DNA from: Scleroderma bovista | Taxonomy: Eukaryota > Basidiomycota > Agaricomycetes > Boletales > Sclerodermataceae | Assembly (NCBI GenBank): GCA_037178675.1 | Contig: JAYMGJ010000545.1 | Location: 1-64,000 of the forward strand | DNA length: 64,000 bases | Reading direction: 5' to 3' | Shown: in pieces, positions 22,455 through 32,389 of the stretch | Layout of the letters: each line of letters opens with the position of its first letter | Position numbering within the stretch: the first letter of the stretch is position 1 | Notes under the pieces: generated by a model | The model's database searches: none | What the model saw: the letters and a program-made list of their open reading frames with translations, nothing else | What the model was told of the DNA's origin: nothing | Program-made: the position numbers and the translations under genes

Positions 22455-23126
22455 AGTGAGCAATGAAGCAAATGTCTGGATTGCAGGGGGAATATCTCTG
22501 TGGGAAATGAACAGATTTGTGTCAGAACTTGACAGGCAGATAGACCACTTTCTAGGCTCTCTGACAGTATAATCATGTGCCTGATAGCTTCAGATACAAT
22601 GGAGCTATTCAAAATATCGGAATGCTGGCACTGGGCGCCTAAAAATGACATTTGGGCGCTAAAAATCATTTCTTCTCTTTCTCCTTTGTTTCTCCATCAA
22701 TTCTTCGGCTTCTTTGATTGTTCTGGTATGGGAGTTGAACTGCAGATGTGTGCATTCCTTTCTCATACCACAATTGACGTCATTCCTTCAGTTTCTTCTG
22801 CTTCTTGGCAGTTCTCGTGCAATAGATGACTGTCAGCATTGGCATTCATCTCTCACATCAGGATAGTCTTCTTGTGTGATAGATGGCTACGATGAGGGTC
22901 TGTCATGCTTATCCTTCACATAAAGATCATTCGATATAGGTGTTATCTTCCATGTTCACTGTACCAAACCTGTTTGGTGCATGACACCAGAGTTGAGCTG
23001 GAGTGCAGCTATGAGGCTGGAGATGGCTGGACTAGATCCGGAGTTGCGTCTATGCCTAAGGAGAGGTCAGGTGGGCCAGGGTTAGACCGAAGTTGCGACT
23101 GGGAAAAGTATGGATATGACAGACAC

Positions 23127-23890
23127 ACCCACTCCATGCATACAGCCCAGCATGTAACTGGGGCCACTGAAAGCAGTCAATTACACCAAAATGACCATCA
23201 CACAAGGGGTCAATGCGGTTGTCGTGGAAGATGTGAGGTTCAGGAACAATGTCGCTGTTGGGTGACATGATGATGAAGTCTTCATATGTTGTGGGAACCC
23301 ACACATTGAAAGGACCAAAGCAACCTAGCTTGCATACTGATATTTAGTAATGAGGTGGAATAAAAAGAATACATACCATCCCCGACACAAGTACAGACAG
23401 TAAAGTCTCCAGCAATACATTCCACCATGGTTCGTCTGATCCCAAAATTTAGTACTGAGATTGTGGAATAATAAGAGTGAGCAGCTTACTACACGCTGAA
23501 GGACTATGTACATACCACATATTCAATTAATCCAATGGGGTAGAAATATAAATCCCTGGTGGGGGAAAGAGTTACATCAGCGAGATATAAGTAAGATGAA
23601 CACATACCAACCACCAGCCATGACCAATAGATACCTGGCCTCCTTATACCCAACCAGTGAAATCCACTGTGCCACAGAAGCCCCAGTACCGATCTTCAAC
23701 ACCCCGGGTTGTGCTAAGAAGCACCTCTGAATGGAGTCCTGTCTGCACGACCAATACAGTGAAGGCACACCACGGGTTCTCTGAAGAGGCAACAAACCTC
23801 TCAGAGCATCCATGGGGCATCAAACCCCCAAACCCCAGTGGTGGAGGAACACTCCAAACGTTCCTCTCCATGGTGTGGTACTACTGTAAT
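23127..23890 (-). pseudogene. Unknown multi-exon gene, upstream half
   Basis: Minus-strand blocks FTVLVVQTGLHSEVLLSTT and FCGTVDFTGWV (about 23780-23650), then PNSDIVPEPHIFHDN and QWPQLHAGLYAWSGCV (23270-23125) directly before the LTR. They fit N-terminal to the blocks at 18019-19584 in the same unknown Agaricomycete family. Joining across the GACAC target leaves a frame conflict of about two bases, so the gene may have decayed before or after insertion. Start codon and intermediate exons not resolved. Confidence 0.5.
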
Positions 23891-23943
23891 TGACTTAGAA
23901 TGACACACATACCTGAAACATTGAAAAAATGTAAAGAGAATAA

Positions 23944-23967
23944 GAGAGAGAGAGAGAGAGAGAGAGA
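23944..23967 (+). repeat. (GA)12 microsatellite
   Basis: Uninterrupted GA dinucleotide run. Confidence 0.95.
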
Positions 23968-24148
23968 TGGTGAATGAAGTGAAGATAGAAGACATGCACA
24001 TTGGGTAAATATCAACCACATGACCTTGCTGCATTGATGTGGAATGTGCTTATGTCACAATGTGGGGTGAAATGAAATGTTGGACATGTCACATGACATT
24101 TTCAGTTCACACTGTCTAAGTGTCATCTGCAACTGTACTACCACAGCA

Positions 24149-24436
24149 TGTTGAAGCAATACCTATATACATAGAGGAACTGCTACTCCAACTCACCTGT
24201 TGGGTGGAGTGCACAACCAGAGATGGTAGTGGTAGCTGGTCAAGAGCTGTTATATTATATAAATGATGAATGCTGTTTATATACAACAAATAGTGTGATG
24301 TGTGACTGTGATGTGTGACATGTGACATGTGACATGTACTCTAAAGAGGACTATTACTAAGTCTACACTAATATGGGTCGCAGTCTTATGTGCACTTCAT
24401 CGATGGTTTACACCAGGTGCACGTGCGACTTCAACA
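24149..24436 (-). mobile_element. Copia-type solo LTR (family CopA)
   Basis: 288 bp, perfect 8-bp terminal inverted ends TGTTGAAG..CTTCAACA. It is the reverse-oriented sister of the LTR at 34244-35198, sharing the TAGTGTAGACTTAGTAATAG block and the TTGTTGTATATAAACAG TATA region. No clear target duplication (CAGCA versus GCTAC). It serves as the unoccupied reference for the nested insertion at 34494. Confidence 0.8.
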
Positions 24437-24441
24437 GCTAC

Positions 24442-24623
24442 TGTATTAGAGTAATACCTGTAGTAACTACTACAAGTTAGTATGTGTAAAAGAGTGTGTA
24501 AAGGACTACTTACCCTCAGTAGATGTTCAAGCTACTGAGGGACTAATGAAAATAGCTACTGTATAGTGCACTTGAAATGCTTATGTAAGTGTTGCACAGT
24601 CACATGCTGGTTAACTTTCAACA
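24442..24623 (-). mobile_element. Copia-type LTR (family CopB)
   Basis: About 182 bp, TG..CA in reverse, containing the CTCAGTAG hairpin (24513-24541) and the TATAGTGCAC and GCTTATGTAAGT blocks shared with 26990-27138, 32262-33348 and 63059-63120. It lies 5 bases from the CopA LTR. It keeps the unoccupied TACTGTATAGTGCAC site used to date the MITE at 32390. Confidence 0.6.
24513..24541. promoter_or_regulatory. Conserved CTCAGTAG hairpin in Copia LTRs
   Basis: CCCTCAGTAG and CTACTGAGGG form a 10-bp stem with a 9-base loop. Equivalent hairpins occur at 27022-27050, 32240-32263, 32336-32364, 33613-33641 and 62701-62729, some with paired changes in the stem. Probably an RNA structure of the LTR leader. 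Confidence 0.5.
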
Positions 24624-24639
24624 GGGTGACCTGAGATTC

Positions 24640-24900
24640 ATCTGAATGACCTGAGTGTCTGACCATGCATGGGAAATGTCTGAGGTCAGGACACAATCTG
24701 GAGCCAGGTCTGTCAGACAGAATTCATACACATGTAACAGGCATGATGTCAGACATTTGACAGATTCTGTTTCAGGCCATGTCAGGCCAAGTCAGTCCAA
24801 TCAGACCACTGTGATGACAGACATGCTTCCAGATGCCATTTCAGGTCATGTCCAGAGCCCATCAGACCAATCAGACCATCAGTTCAAGATGTGTCCAAAT
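24640..24900. repeat. Degenerate CAGACCA/GTCAGAC-rich region
   Basis: Short related words (GTCAGACA, CAGACCAT, TTTCAGGCCATGTCAG, TTTCAGGTCATGTCC) recur irregularly. No unit length is fixed and no ORF is meaningful. Confidence 0.4.
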
Positions 24901-24951
24901 AATGGACTGGACTGTCAAGCACACACCAGCACTTGGATTGGCAAGTTCCAA

Positions 24952-25616
24952 CTAAAATACAAGTATATTTGCATGGTGATCAATGTACTTATTAACATAG
25001 TAAGCCTTGAAAGCATCTAAAGTCTCAGAGAAATGGAGGTCAGCAGGAATAAACTCACTACCATAAACTCCTATAAGGTGTGCACCACACACCACTGATT
25101 CTAGAGAAATGACTGATTGCACACAATGTCCATTGTTATCCACCTCTGGTGTGACAATCCACATGCCCATCACTTCATCTGGCTCATCACCAATCAGGTT
25201 AAACCAGTCCACTAATGTACCCGAGTAGTTGTTGCCCACATGTACACAAGAAAAGAAGAGGCACACCCTTCCCACCAGTAGACTATGAAAGCCCTCTGTG
25301 TCCATACCTCCCTTGGCCACATATATGCAGTCATAATGTGGAGGGCCTCCTTGCCAAGATGGCATGGCATGTATTATTTCGTGGCACATCCCCCCTACAC
25401 CTGACTGATCACTTGGTGCACTGAATGTTGCTGCAGCGGAGTGAAATACTCGTATTTTCCTTGAAAGGGTGGGCAGAGATGGAGGTCCATGTGATCCCCT
25501 GGTATCTCAGCATCAGGGTTGACTTGGTCATAAAGGAAACAGCAGATTGCATCTTGCAGTCCTGGGAGACAAAGATGGTCTGCTACATGCAAGACCCTAC
25601 CAGATACACCAGACAC
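24952..25616 (-). pseudogene. Plavaka-type transposase relic, C-terminal part
   Basis: Minus strand: FLYDQVNPDAEIPGD and MDLHLCPPFQGKYEYF (25545-25430), then after a one-base frameshift near 25432 APSDQSGVGGMCHEIIHAMP, VCLFFSCVHVGNNYSGTLVD, GMWIVTPEVDNNG, SLESVVCGAHLIGVYG and LDAFKAYYVNKYIDHHA ending at 24952. This order matches the C-terminal domain of Plavaka transposases of mushrooms as I remember it. The catalytic core upstream is absent. It is a fragment with at least one frameshift. Confidence 0.7.
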
Positions 25617-25869
25617 TGCATGGATAGTATGTCACCCACACTGGCAACCAGTTGAAATGATAGACACACCTGTGCGAGATGCTAGTTTGACTGTATAAGT
25701 TGCCGGGTCATCATCCACCATGCCATCTTCTTTGTCTTCTACATCCACCCTCACAGCCTCCATTCCAACTGGGAGAAGCGGTCCCTCCAACATTCCCCAC
25801 TCTGTGGACCATCTTCATGCTGCAGCTAGCTTGTTGAGGTGTTGATTCATGATGAGCATCTGTCCAGTA

Positions 25870-25985
25870 CCAAAAAAGTGTAGTCAAAGTGTAATAAAAA
25901 TGTAATAAAAGTGTATCAAAAATGCATAGTAAATGCATAGTAAAAGTGTAATGAAAGTGTACCAGAAAGTGTAGTAAAAAGTGTA
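25870..25985. repeat. Short tandem AAAAGTGTAATA-like repeat
   Basis: About ten degenerate 10-12 base units built on AGTGTA(A/G)TAAAA or ATGCATAGTAA. Confidence 0.6.
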
Positions 25986-25989
25986 GTGT

Positions 25990-26165
25990 CAATTAGGAAG
26001 TGTTGTGTTGTGTTTGTGTTGTAGTGTTGATTACCAAAAATGTGTAGTAGTTATGTTGTGCTTGTGTTGTAGTGTTAATTACCAAAAATGCGGAGTAGTT
26101 GTGTTGTGTTTGTAGTGTAGTGTTGATTATCAAAAATGCATAGTACAATTGTTGTGTAGCAAAAG
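25990..26165. repeat. Tandem repeat, about 55-bp unit, three copies
   Basis: Units contain TTGTGTTGTGTTTGTGTTG, then TAGTGTTGATTACCAAAAA and TGCG/TGTG, then GTAGTAGT. Minus translation repeats LVINTT-like peptides, considered incidental. Confidence 0.75.
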
Positions 26166-26334
26166 TGTAGACCCAGTTGGTAGTTGTCACTGCCATTGTG
26201 GGTCTGAAATTTGACTAAGTGCCCAAAAATGTGAAAAATGTGATATTGTGGACACTGTTTGTCACACCTCTTGCGCAACATGGCAAACCAGACCAAACAA
26301 ATGCCTTTTCCTACTATGTAGGAGTGGGCTCAAC

Positions 26335-26524
26335 ACAACAAATGTTAGTGCCAGAGCTAATGGTAAGTTTCCTGGCACTACTACCATATTAACTTGTCTA
26401 ACAATGGTACAAATAGGTTATTTGACTACACAACAAATGCTAGTGCCAGAGCTAATGGTAAGTTTCCCACTACCATTACATATTAACTTGTCTAACAATT
26501 GTACTAATAGGTTATTTGAATATG
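26335..26524 (+). repeat. Tandem duplication, about 98-bp unit
   Basis: Two copies beginning CAACAAATG(T/C)TAGTGCC and sharing AGAGCTAATGGTAAGTTTCC and TATTAACTTGTCTAACAAT. They differ by a few substitutions and a short indel. Confidence 0.8.
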
Positions 26525-26989
26525 ATCAAGCATGATTAGAGGCTATTAGCCTGCTGGAAATTGACAACCACCCTGTAAGTTCTTTTTGTTTAGCTTGATC
26601 TAGCTTGTCACTAACTCAACCTTAGTATTGCTTCATTGGAGCAGTGTTTTTGGTACTAGTAGTCAACACACCATGTATGTAGTTAGTAATTGATAATATA
26701 TTTGATGCTATACAAACTACTATGAGTGCCATAAGAGTCTGAATGAGTGTTATTACTACTATGAGGGCTTTGAATTGGCTTTTGGACAAAGCCTAGTATT
26801 GGTGTTGCAAAGGAGTACTAAGGGTAAGTGTGTACTAGTTTTGCTAATGATTCTGTACATCTGGGGAGAACTGGGGAGAGCTGTACAGACTTCCACAGAA
26901 GTCCACAGTGTATGTCTATCTGGACTAAGCTGGGGGCTCTGTGGCTCTGTGTGGCACTGTTCAGAACTGTCCAGAACAAAGTGATTTGC
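26525..26989. other. No gene recognised
   Basis: AT-rich sequence with short ORFs only and no repeat partner noticed. Confidence 0.3.
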
Positions 26990-27138
26990 TGATGTGTGTG
27001 GTGGTTAGTAGATGGTACTCACCCTCAGTATGCTGGCAAGCTACTGAGGGACTATGGTAATAGACTCTACTGTATAGTGTGCTTTATGCTTATGTAAGTA
27101 AGTAAACAAACCATAACAGTCTGTTTATAACTCCAACA
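26990..27138 (-). mobile_element. CopB-family LTR fragment
   Basis: Contains the CCCTCAGTA..TACTGAGGG hairpin (27022-27050), the unoccupied TACTGTATAGTG site, GCTTATGTAAGTAAGTAAAC and the terminal CTCCAACA (27131-27138). The other edge is approximate. Confidence 0.55.
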
Positions 27139-27351
27139 GAATGATCCTGATGTGAAGGATGAGCATGATGGAGCCTCATTGTAGCCATCTATCACACAAG
27201 AAGACTATCCTGATGCAAGAGGTGACTGCTGATGTCTAGCAGTCATCACTCTCACAAGAACTGCCAAGAAGAAGAAGAATTGAGGGAATAATGTCCATTA
27301 TGGTATGAGAAAGGAATGCACACTTCTGCAGTCCATACTGGAGGCATTTCT
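27139..27351 (+). mobile_element. Fragment of the copy A/B LTR family
   Basis: Starts GAATGATCCTGATG and follows copy A from its base 459 to about 602. It retains a segment of about 70 bases (GACTATCCTGATG onward) that copy B also has but copy A lacks. The fragment abuts the CopB LTR. Confidence 0.65.
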
Positions 27352-27369
27352 CAATTTCTCTTCTAAAAA

Positions 27370-27440
27370 CACCTTGAAAAAATAAAAGAAAAAGATACTC
27401 TTTTATTTGATATTTTTTTTGGGTAAAACTTAATAACATA
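27370..27440. mobile_element. Degenerate arm fragment of the long-TIR MITE family
   Basis: GATACTCTTTTATTTGATAT and the following T-rich sequence resemble the TIR region GATACTCTTTTATTTRCAAT of the elements at 12360, 35913 and 47028. The AT-rich sequence to 27700 may be more of the same, unrecognisable. Confidence 0.35.
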
Positions 27441-28086
27441 CAAACTTTCTTTTATTTAATTGTCTTTGAAAAACCTATCAAAAGCATTAGAATTGTTTCT
27501 ATACTATACTTTATATATATTCCTCTCACATGTACTGTTGTAAAAAAAAGTAGAAACATGTTATATATTGCTTTGATGTATTTCATATGTTTTACAATAT
27601 AATATACTAATGTTTTAAGCCAAAGATTTAACCATATATTCAATATGTATGCTGCTAAAAGCAGAGTGATTTCATAATGAAATTTTTTCAAGTAGATATA
27701 CAAAAAACGTGAAGATTGTTCAAGATGTCTTTCCAGGCTGGGAGGACAATGGTTGTTGAGTGGACAATCTTGAAGGCAACCTTATGGAGCTATATGCCAA
27801 TGGTTAGATTCAGAGGTGTGTAGAGATCTAATAACCTGATCTTCACTAATGCCAACTTCACCAGTCATATGGACCTCTCTAGATTTTCTTTCATCTTATC
27901 AGTCAGGTTGTCCATCTCATCCACCCATCCTTCATTGTTGTCAACTTCCTCAACTGCCTCATCATATCTGCACCCACCATCCCACCTTGAAAAGCAGCTT
28001 CTTCATCTGCCAACTCCCTTCACAGCTCTGCCAGCTCACAGTCTCCCTTGACCATCATTTTCTTCAAATCAAACTGGCAGAGCAAC

Positions 28087-28697
28087 AACTTGGCATGTCC
28101 AACTCTGGACCCTTATCCAGTTACTCCGGTTGCATCACAGCTCTACAGCTCAACTCTGGATCTCTGCACATCACTCCAGTCCCAGATGTGCACATACCCT
28201 TCTGCTAAGTGTGACCCCTTGCATTAGTCTCTATCCAGTCATTACTTCACCTCTCCGTCAACCCTGTAGTACTGTGAGTTCTCTGTGTTCCATTTATGTC
28301 TCCTGCCTTGTAGTATTTTCTCTGGACCTTACTTATTTTCATCGGACCTGACCTAGTCCCAACTCTGGTTGTTCCTTGTCTGCCCTTTAGGATGTTTACT
28401 TGTCACCATAAATACTCGACCCTAGTTCTCCATAGTATAAGTGCCCTGTACTCTGTCCTGTACTCTTCAGTCTGAAATCAACCAAAGTCACTACTCCTGT
28501 TCCTGTCCATCTCCATCTGCATCTCCACCTGACTAGAACCTACACAAGGGAGCGATGCTCATTGTCCTTAGTCATTGAATCCAATCAGTCACCAACTCTG
28601 GCCAGACTAATCTCTTGTCCAGCATCTGCCCTCCTCCTTCATCCACTTTCATCTGGACTTGACCAGACCCCCTACCAGAGTAGACCCAGACTTGACA
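28087..28697 (+). mobile_element. Old, CpG-depleted Family-1 LTR
   Basis: Alignable along its length with the Gypsy-1 LTR (CATGTCCAACTC start region, TTTACTTGTCACC, CAGTCTGAAATCAACC, TAGACCCAGACTTGACA end) but most CCGG/TCCGG words are now CTGG or CCAG. The left end is obscured. No internal region is attached, so it is a solo or truncated LTR. Confidence 0.75.
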
Positions 28698-29583
28698 CCC
28701 AGCAAATTCAGGTATGCATTCTTAAAGCTCTTCAATCATGGTGTCATTGTTTGACATGTTGTTGCATGTCACAGACAGTATCTAGATTTGGTGTTGTCAA
28801 TCACACTGGCACAAGGTAAGTACACTTAAACCTACCTTATCTGTTATCCCAAAATCTTCCAGCATCCCTGCAAATACTGTGGCCATCTTGAGGCCTGTAT
28901 GAGACTGACTTTATGTCAGCACTCATGTGTTATGTGGAATGGTACATGGACTGACCTTTGCAACTTCAATAATATCTAATGGCATTGTCAGTGGTTTTCC
29001 TTCATGCTCCAAATGGACTGAGAACACAATGAAGGCTCTATGGTTGGGTGCTGTCCATGCATCCATATTGAAATTCATTTTCTGTCATATTTCTGGTATG
29101 TACCTCAACTTGACTTCTCAACAATATGTATTTGAACTGACCTGTAATATCTTAGCAGTGCATTTGTGTGTGCACACAAAGACAAGATGCACATCTCACA
29201 AAACTGTTGAGCAGGATGGTAAGTAATAGTTTTGTCTACAAATATTGGACATCATGAAAAACATATTATATTTTCTCTCCAATAACATTCTAGACTGGCC
29301 AATCAGCATCCAGGAAATCAGTGTCCTGACAAAGAGTCACCATTGATGGAGCACACCACTAGCCCCAATGTTGATAATGCCGACAGTCACCAGAACCCTC
29401 AGCATAGCGCCAATGACCATTCCCCTGCACATAGCCACCAGCCCCACCCCCAGCGTATTGACGCCAGTGTACTTTCTTTTTCGTGCTATCCTCGAGTCAC
29501 TGTTTTGGATTAGTGTAGGGCTATGTACAATCATTTACTTGTTTAGTGCTGTACTTTATTCTGAATACATTGTGTTTTATTCA
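28698..29583. other. No gene recognised; one MITE-like scrap
   Basis: Short ORFs only. At 29270-29325 the words CCAATCAGCATCCAGGAA and AACATTCTAG match the middle of the MITE at 35913 (36255-36290). Confidence 0.3.
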
Positions 29584-30455
29584 TTACCTGTGAGCTGAAC
29601 AAAAGTCTAGAATAGTAAAAATAAGTGGCAGATTGCATGATAATGACAATATGTTGCACTTAAAAAAGCTTAGATAGTCAGAAAAGATGTCAGGATAGAC
29701 GAAGGATCTACTTAAATAAGTCCCAGTACTATCGGTACATATGTGACAATCGGTGCCGAAATAGGTATGAATAGTACATAAAAAGTCCAGATAGACTTTT
29801 GCTAATTTCCTGATGCTTCTTTCATTTGGCTGATGTTTATTTGCTTGATCTTGAGCCTTCCGTGTCACTGTCGACACCTGACGTGTCCGTACGGACGCTC
29901 TTCGTGGTGGATGGGTGGCTGTGACGACAGAGGTAAGTTTCCCATTCGTGTTCTTCAGCTGTAGCGCACACGCTGACTTTCTCCAGCTAGCTGTGCTGCA
30001 TTGACTTGTGTCGGGTCAACGCTGCCACTGCTCATTGTGCCATCTACATCACTGTCATCTCCGTCGTCTCCATATCCATTGCCATTGCCATTGCTGTCAC
30101 CAGCCCTCTCGCTCTCGACAATTGGCACAATCGCCTCGACTCTGCTCTCAACCTCTCTGAATGCAAATATTCAGTTTGCGGTCTCGATTGCCACAACTGG
30201 CGCGTTCCGTGGTACATAGACGTCTCTGTCACCGACTCTGACCCTTCTCCATTGATAGGTATGCTTGGGCATCGCGATATTGTGCCCACTTGGTGAGTTT
30301 TGCAATTTCCGTTTGATTTGAGTCATTCTGATGTCCTCTGGCGCATTTACAGCCATCTTCGCATTGTTTCCAATGCATGATGTGTGGCTCCCATAGCCAT
30401 CTGGCATGTCTGGAGTCTGTTTCGCGGTCCCCATAGGTGAGTTTTGTGTTTTCAA
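29584..30455 (-). pseudogene. Copia polyprotein remnant, distal part
   Basis: Minus strand: LQNSPSGHNIAMPKHTYQW and DRDVYVPRNAPVVAIETAN (30330-30175), then in another frame a Gly/Asp/Asn-rich acidic stretch (30170-30045), then HPPRRASVRTRQVST (about 29920-29860). This succession is familiar from Copia-type gag/linker proteins of mushrooms. Frames change at least twice, and no protease, integrase or RT follows before 29584. Confidence 0.5.
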
Positions 30456-30461
30456 CTCGTT

Positions 30462-31616
30462 TCAGCTTGTTCTGACGATTTCCGGCGTGTTTGCAGTCAT
30501 CTTCGTGGTGTTTCCAATGCATGACGTGTCTGTGCGTCCACTCGAGCTGTCTGTGTGGTCTCTGAGTCCGTTTGACTTGTCTGGAGCGCATTTTGTGGCT
30601 TCCACAGGTAAGTCCAGTGGTTTCTTTCGCTTTGGGGTGATACTGACATTCTGGGTCGTGTTTGCAGTGTTTATTGCATCCGTATTGACACTTGGGACAT
30701 CCGAGTGCCCACTCGACGTGTCCACACAGCTTCCAACACCATCCGTTGCGTGTACGACGCGCTTCACATCCCCAACACGTAGGTACATGCTTCCACCGTC
30801 TCCATGGCTTATACCAGCTATTCCAGTGCCATTCGACACGTTCAGAGTGTCCATCCAGCCTCTCCGTCCATCCGCCTGGCCCTTCGACCCATCCGTCTCG
30901 TGTCCAGGACCATTCACGTCACCTGCACGCCAATTCGCACCTTGAAGGTGCATGCATGGTATTCCACCGCCGTCTGGCTCCTCCGACTGGATTGACATGA
31001 TTATGAGCGTCTCCGACTTGTTAACATCCGCAGGCTTGACTCCACGATCTCCATTGCCATCTGCCATGCATAATTGCTGGCAACATTCAATGATCGGCTC
31101 ATCAATGCACTCCCACTCAACAGCAGTCCTCTCGCAACCCTCTGATGAGTTCATCAGTCTGCCACTCGCACATACTGTCCACTCCCCCTCGAGTGGCAGT
31201 CTGTGTGCGCTAGGTACGTCCACATTTGCATTTGCGTTGTGCTGACAGTGTTTTTCACAGTAAAAAGTTGTTTGTTGGAGTCGTGACTTACTGTCGCACT
31301 CCATTTTGGTGCCCTCACCAACTTCACTGGCCCTCTCCACCAGTTCTCCACCCAGCAAGGCCGTTTCATCGATGTCCACATCCGATTTGTTTGGTTCGGC
31401 CATCTCGACCATCCCTTTCATGCACTCTACCATCATGATGCTATCCACCACCTCCTGCATGCACTCACTTGGCTTGCCCTCAGTTGGCAGCCTCAGTGTC
31501 ATCTGCAGTGAGTTCTGCAGTTGGTCTTGCATCTCGTGTGGCGTGGCTGTGCATAGGACTAGTGTCCCATTGGTGCTCTCGGTGCTGGTGCCCTTCGCCA
31601 AAGCTTCAGAGCTCAT
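30462..31616 (-). pseudogene. Copia polyprotein remnant, central linker region
   Basis: An open stretch of 384 codons with the phrases ATPHEMQDQLQNSLQ, TLRLPTEGKPSEC and LPLEGEWTVCASGR, plus long Asp/Thr/Gly-rich segments. These phrases recur in Copia gag-pol linkers of Agaricomycetes as I recall them. There is no enzymatic motif. It follows the gag block at 32090-31665 and probably belonged to one polyprotein. The plus-strand ORFs here are shadows. Confidence 0.6.
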
Positions 31617-31664
31617 GTGTGGGTCTTCACGTCCGACAATTCTGTCGTTGACATCTTCATTGCC

Positions 31665-32090
31665 TCAGGTGAGGTCTTTGGTACAAGGTAGGTCTTCTTT
31701 GTCCCTTTTTGCATTCGCAAGCCTCTCCATGGCTGCATTCTCACTCTTAGGATTTTCTGCTGACGAATAATGTTTGTCCTTGTTTTCTCTAGTCACGAAT
31801 TTCTTCACGCAGAGCTCTTGGATCAGATCATTGTCACAGAAACATTTTGCGAGGTAATTGTAATTTTGATGCACGGATTTGATATGAATTTGGTAGTAAA
31901 TAGAAGCTGGGACTGTTTCCATGAATAGAGAACATAGTAGTGTGTTGCACCATTCCCAGTTGTCCGTTCCATCATCTGGTCTGCCAGCTAGCACATCTAG
32001 ACAATGGTGTGTGGCTGTGACCTCGAGATACTTTGTGCGGTAAATTTTCCAATTTCGTCCATCAAGTTCGAGTGTGGGAATTTTGACCAT
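31665..32090 (-). pseudogene. Copia-type gag, N-terminal part
   Basis: Starts at ATG 32090 with MVKIPTLELDGRNWKIY, the L-D-G-x-N-W signature of Copia gag proteins, and continues for 141 codons to a stop. The 5' leader (32091-32261) separates it from the CopB LTR at 32262, so this is the start of a minus-oriented Copia element. A frame change follows near 31665. Confidence 0.65.
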
Positions 32091-32261
32091 TTCACTTGTT
32101 TGATCCAGTAGGTTCCTTTTCTCCTGGTATTCCTTTCCTCCTGGCTAGGCAGAGCCAGGGCTCATAACCTATAGAAAGGTGGTGGTCTGCACAAAGAAGG
32201 TCTAGCCTGAAAGAAGGGAGAAGGAGAGCTGTAGGGTAACCTCAGTAGTCTGGCAAGCTAC
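32091..32261 (-). other. Copia 5' leader with shared GGTTATGAGCCC block
   Basis: On the minus strand GTAGCTTG begins the leader immediately after the LTR, and GGTTATGAGCCC follows. The same two blocks in the same order follow the CopA LTR at 35199-35317, so both Copia families share leader architecture. Confidence 0.5.
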
Positions 32262-32389
32262 TGATATATTAGATATACCTGTAGGGTAACTACAAGGTAT
32301 CAGTAAGGAATAGACAAAATAGTCAGTGGTACTTACCCTCAGTAGTCTGGCAAGCTACTGAGGGAACTATAGTAATAGAAACTACTGTA

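Larger units (their letters stand above)
20721..22986 (-). mobile_element. Solo-LTR-like element copy B nested in a Family-3 LTR
   Basis: Reverse-oriented partner of 407-2449: it runs from TGTGAGTCAAAG to GTGCATGACA. Flanks are CTGG (20717-20720) and CCAG (22987-22990). The unoccupied site reads GACTGGAGTTGAGC or GACCAGAGTTGAGC in the other Family-3 copies (about 11878, 46733, 61788), so the duplicated target was CCGG and each copy lost one CpG by a C-to-T change. It carries the U3 ORF, the GTAAG tract, the TATA box (reverse) and a SINE insert. Confidence 0.8.
19585..23121 (-). mobile_element. Family-3 solo LTR carrying a nested LTR
   Basis: Left end TGTCAAGACCGGTTCTCC, right end TATGGATATGACA, with perfect 5-bp duplication GACAC (19580-19584 and 23122-23126). 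Without the nested element (20721-22986 plus one CCGG) it is about 1.27 kb, like its sisters. It contains four 17-bp tandem units (20355-20422). It is the middle layer of a three-level nest within the unknown gene. Confidence 0.85.

Noticed and set aside
24149..24623. Target-site duplication for the CopA/CopB LTR pair
   Set aside because: Flanking pentamers (CAGCA, GCTAC, GGGTG) do not match, so insertion boundaries or later rearrangement remain open.
30406..31770. Several plus-strand ORFs of 70-180 codons
   Set aside because: They are antisense shadows of the Copia polyprotein remnant, which shows recognisable phrases on the minus strand.
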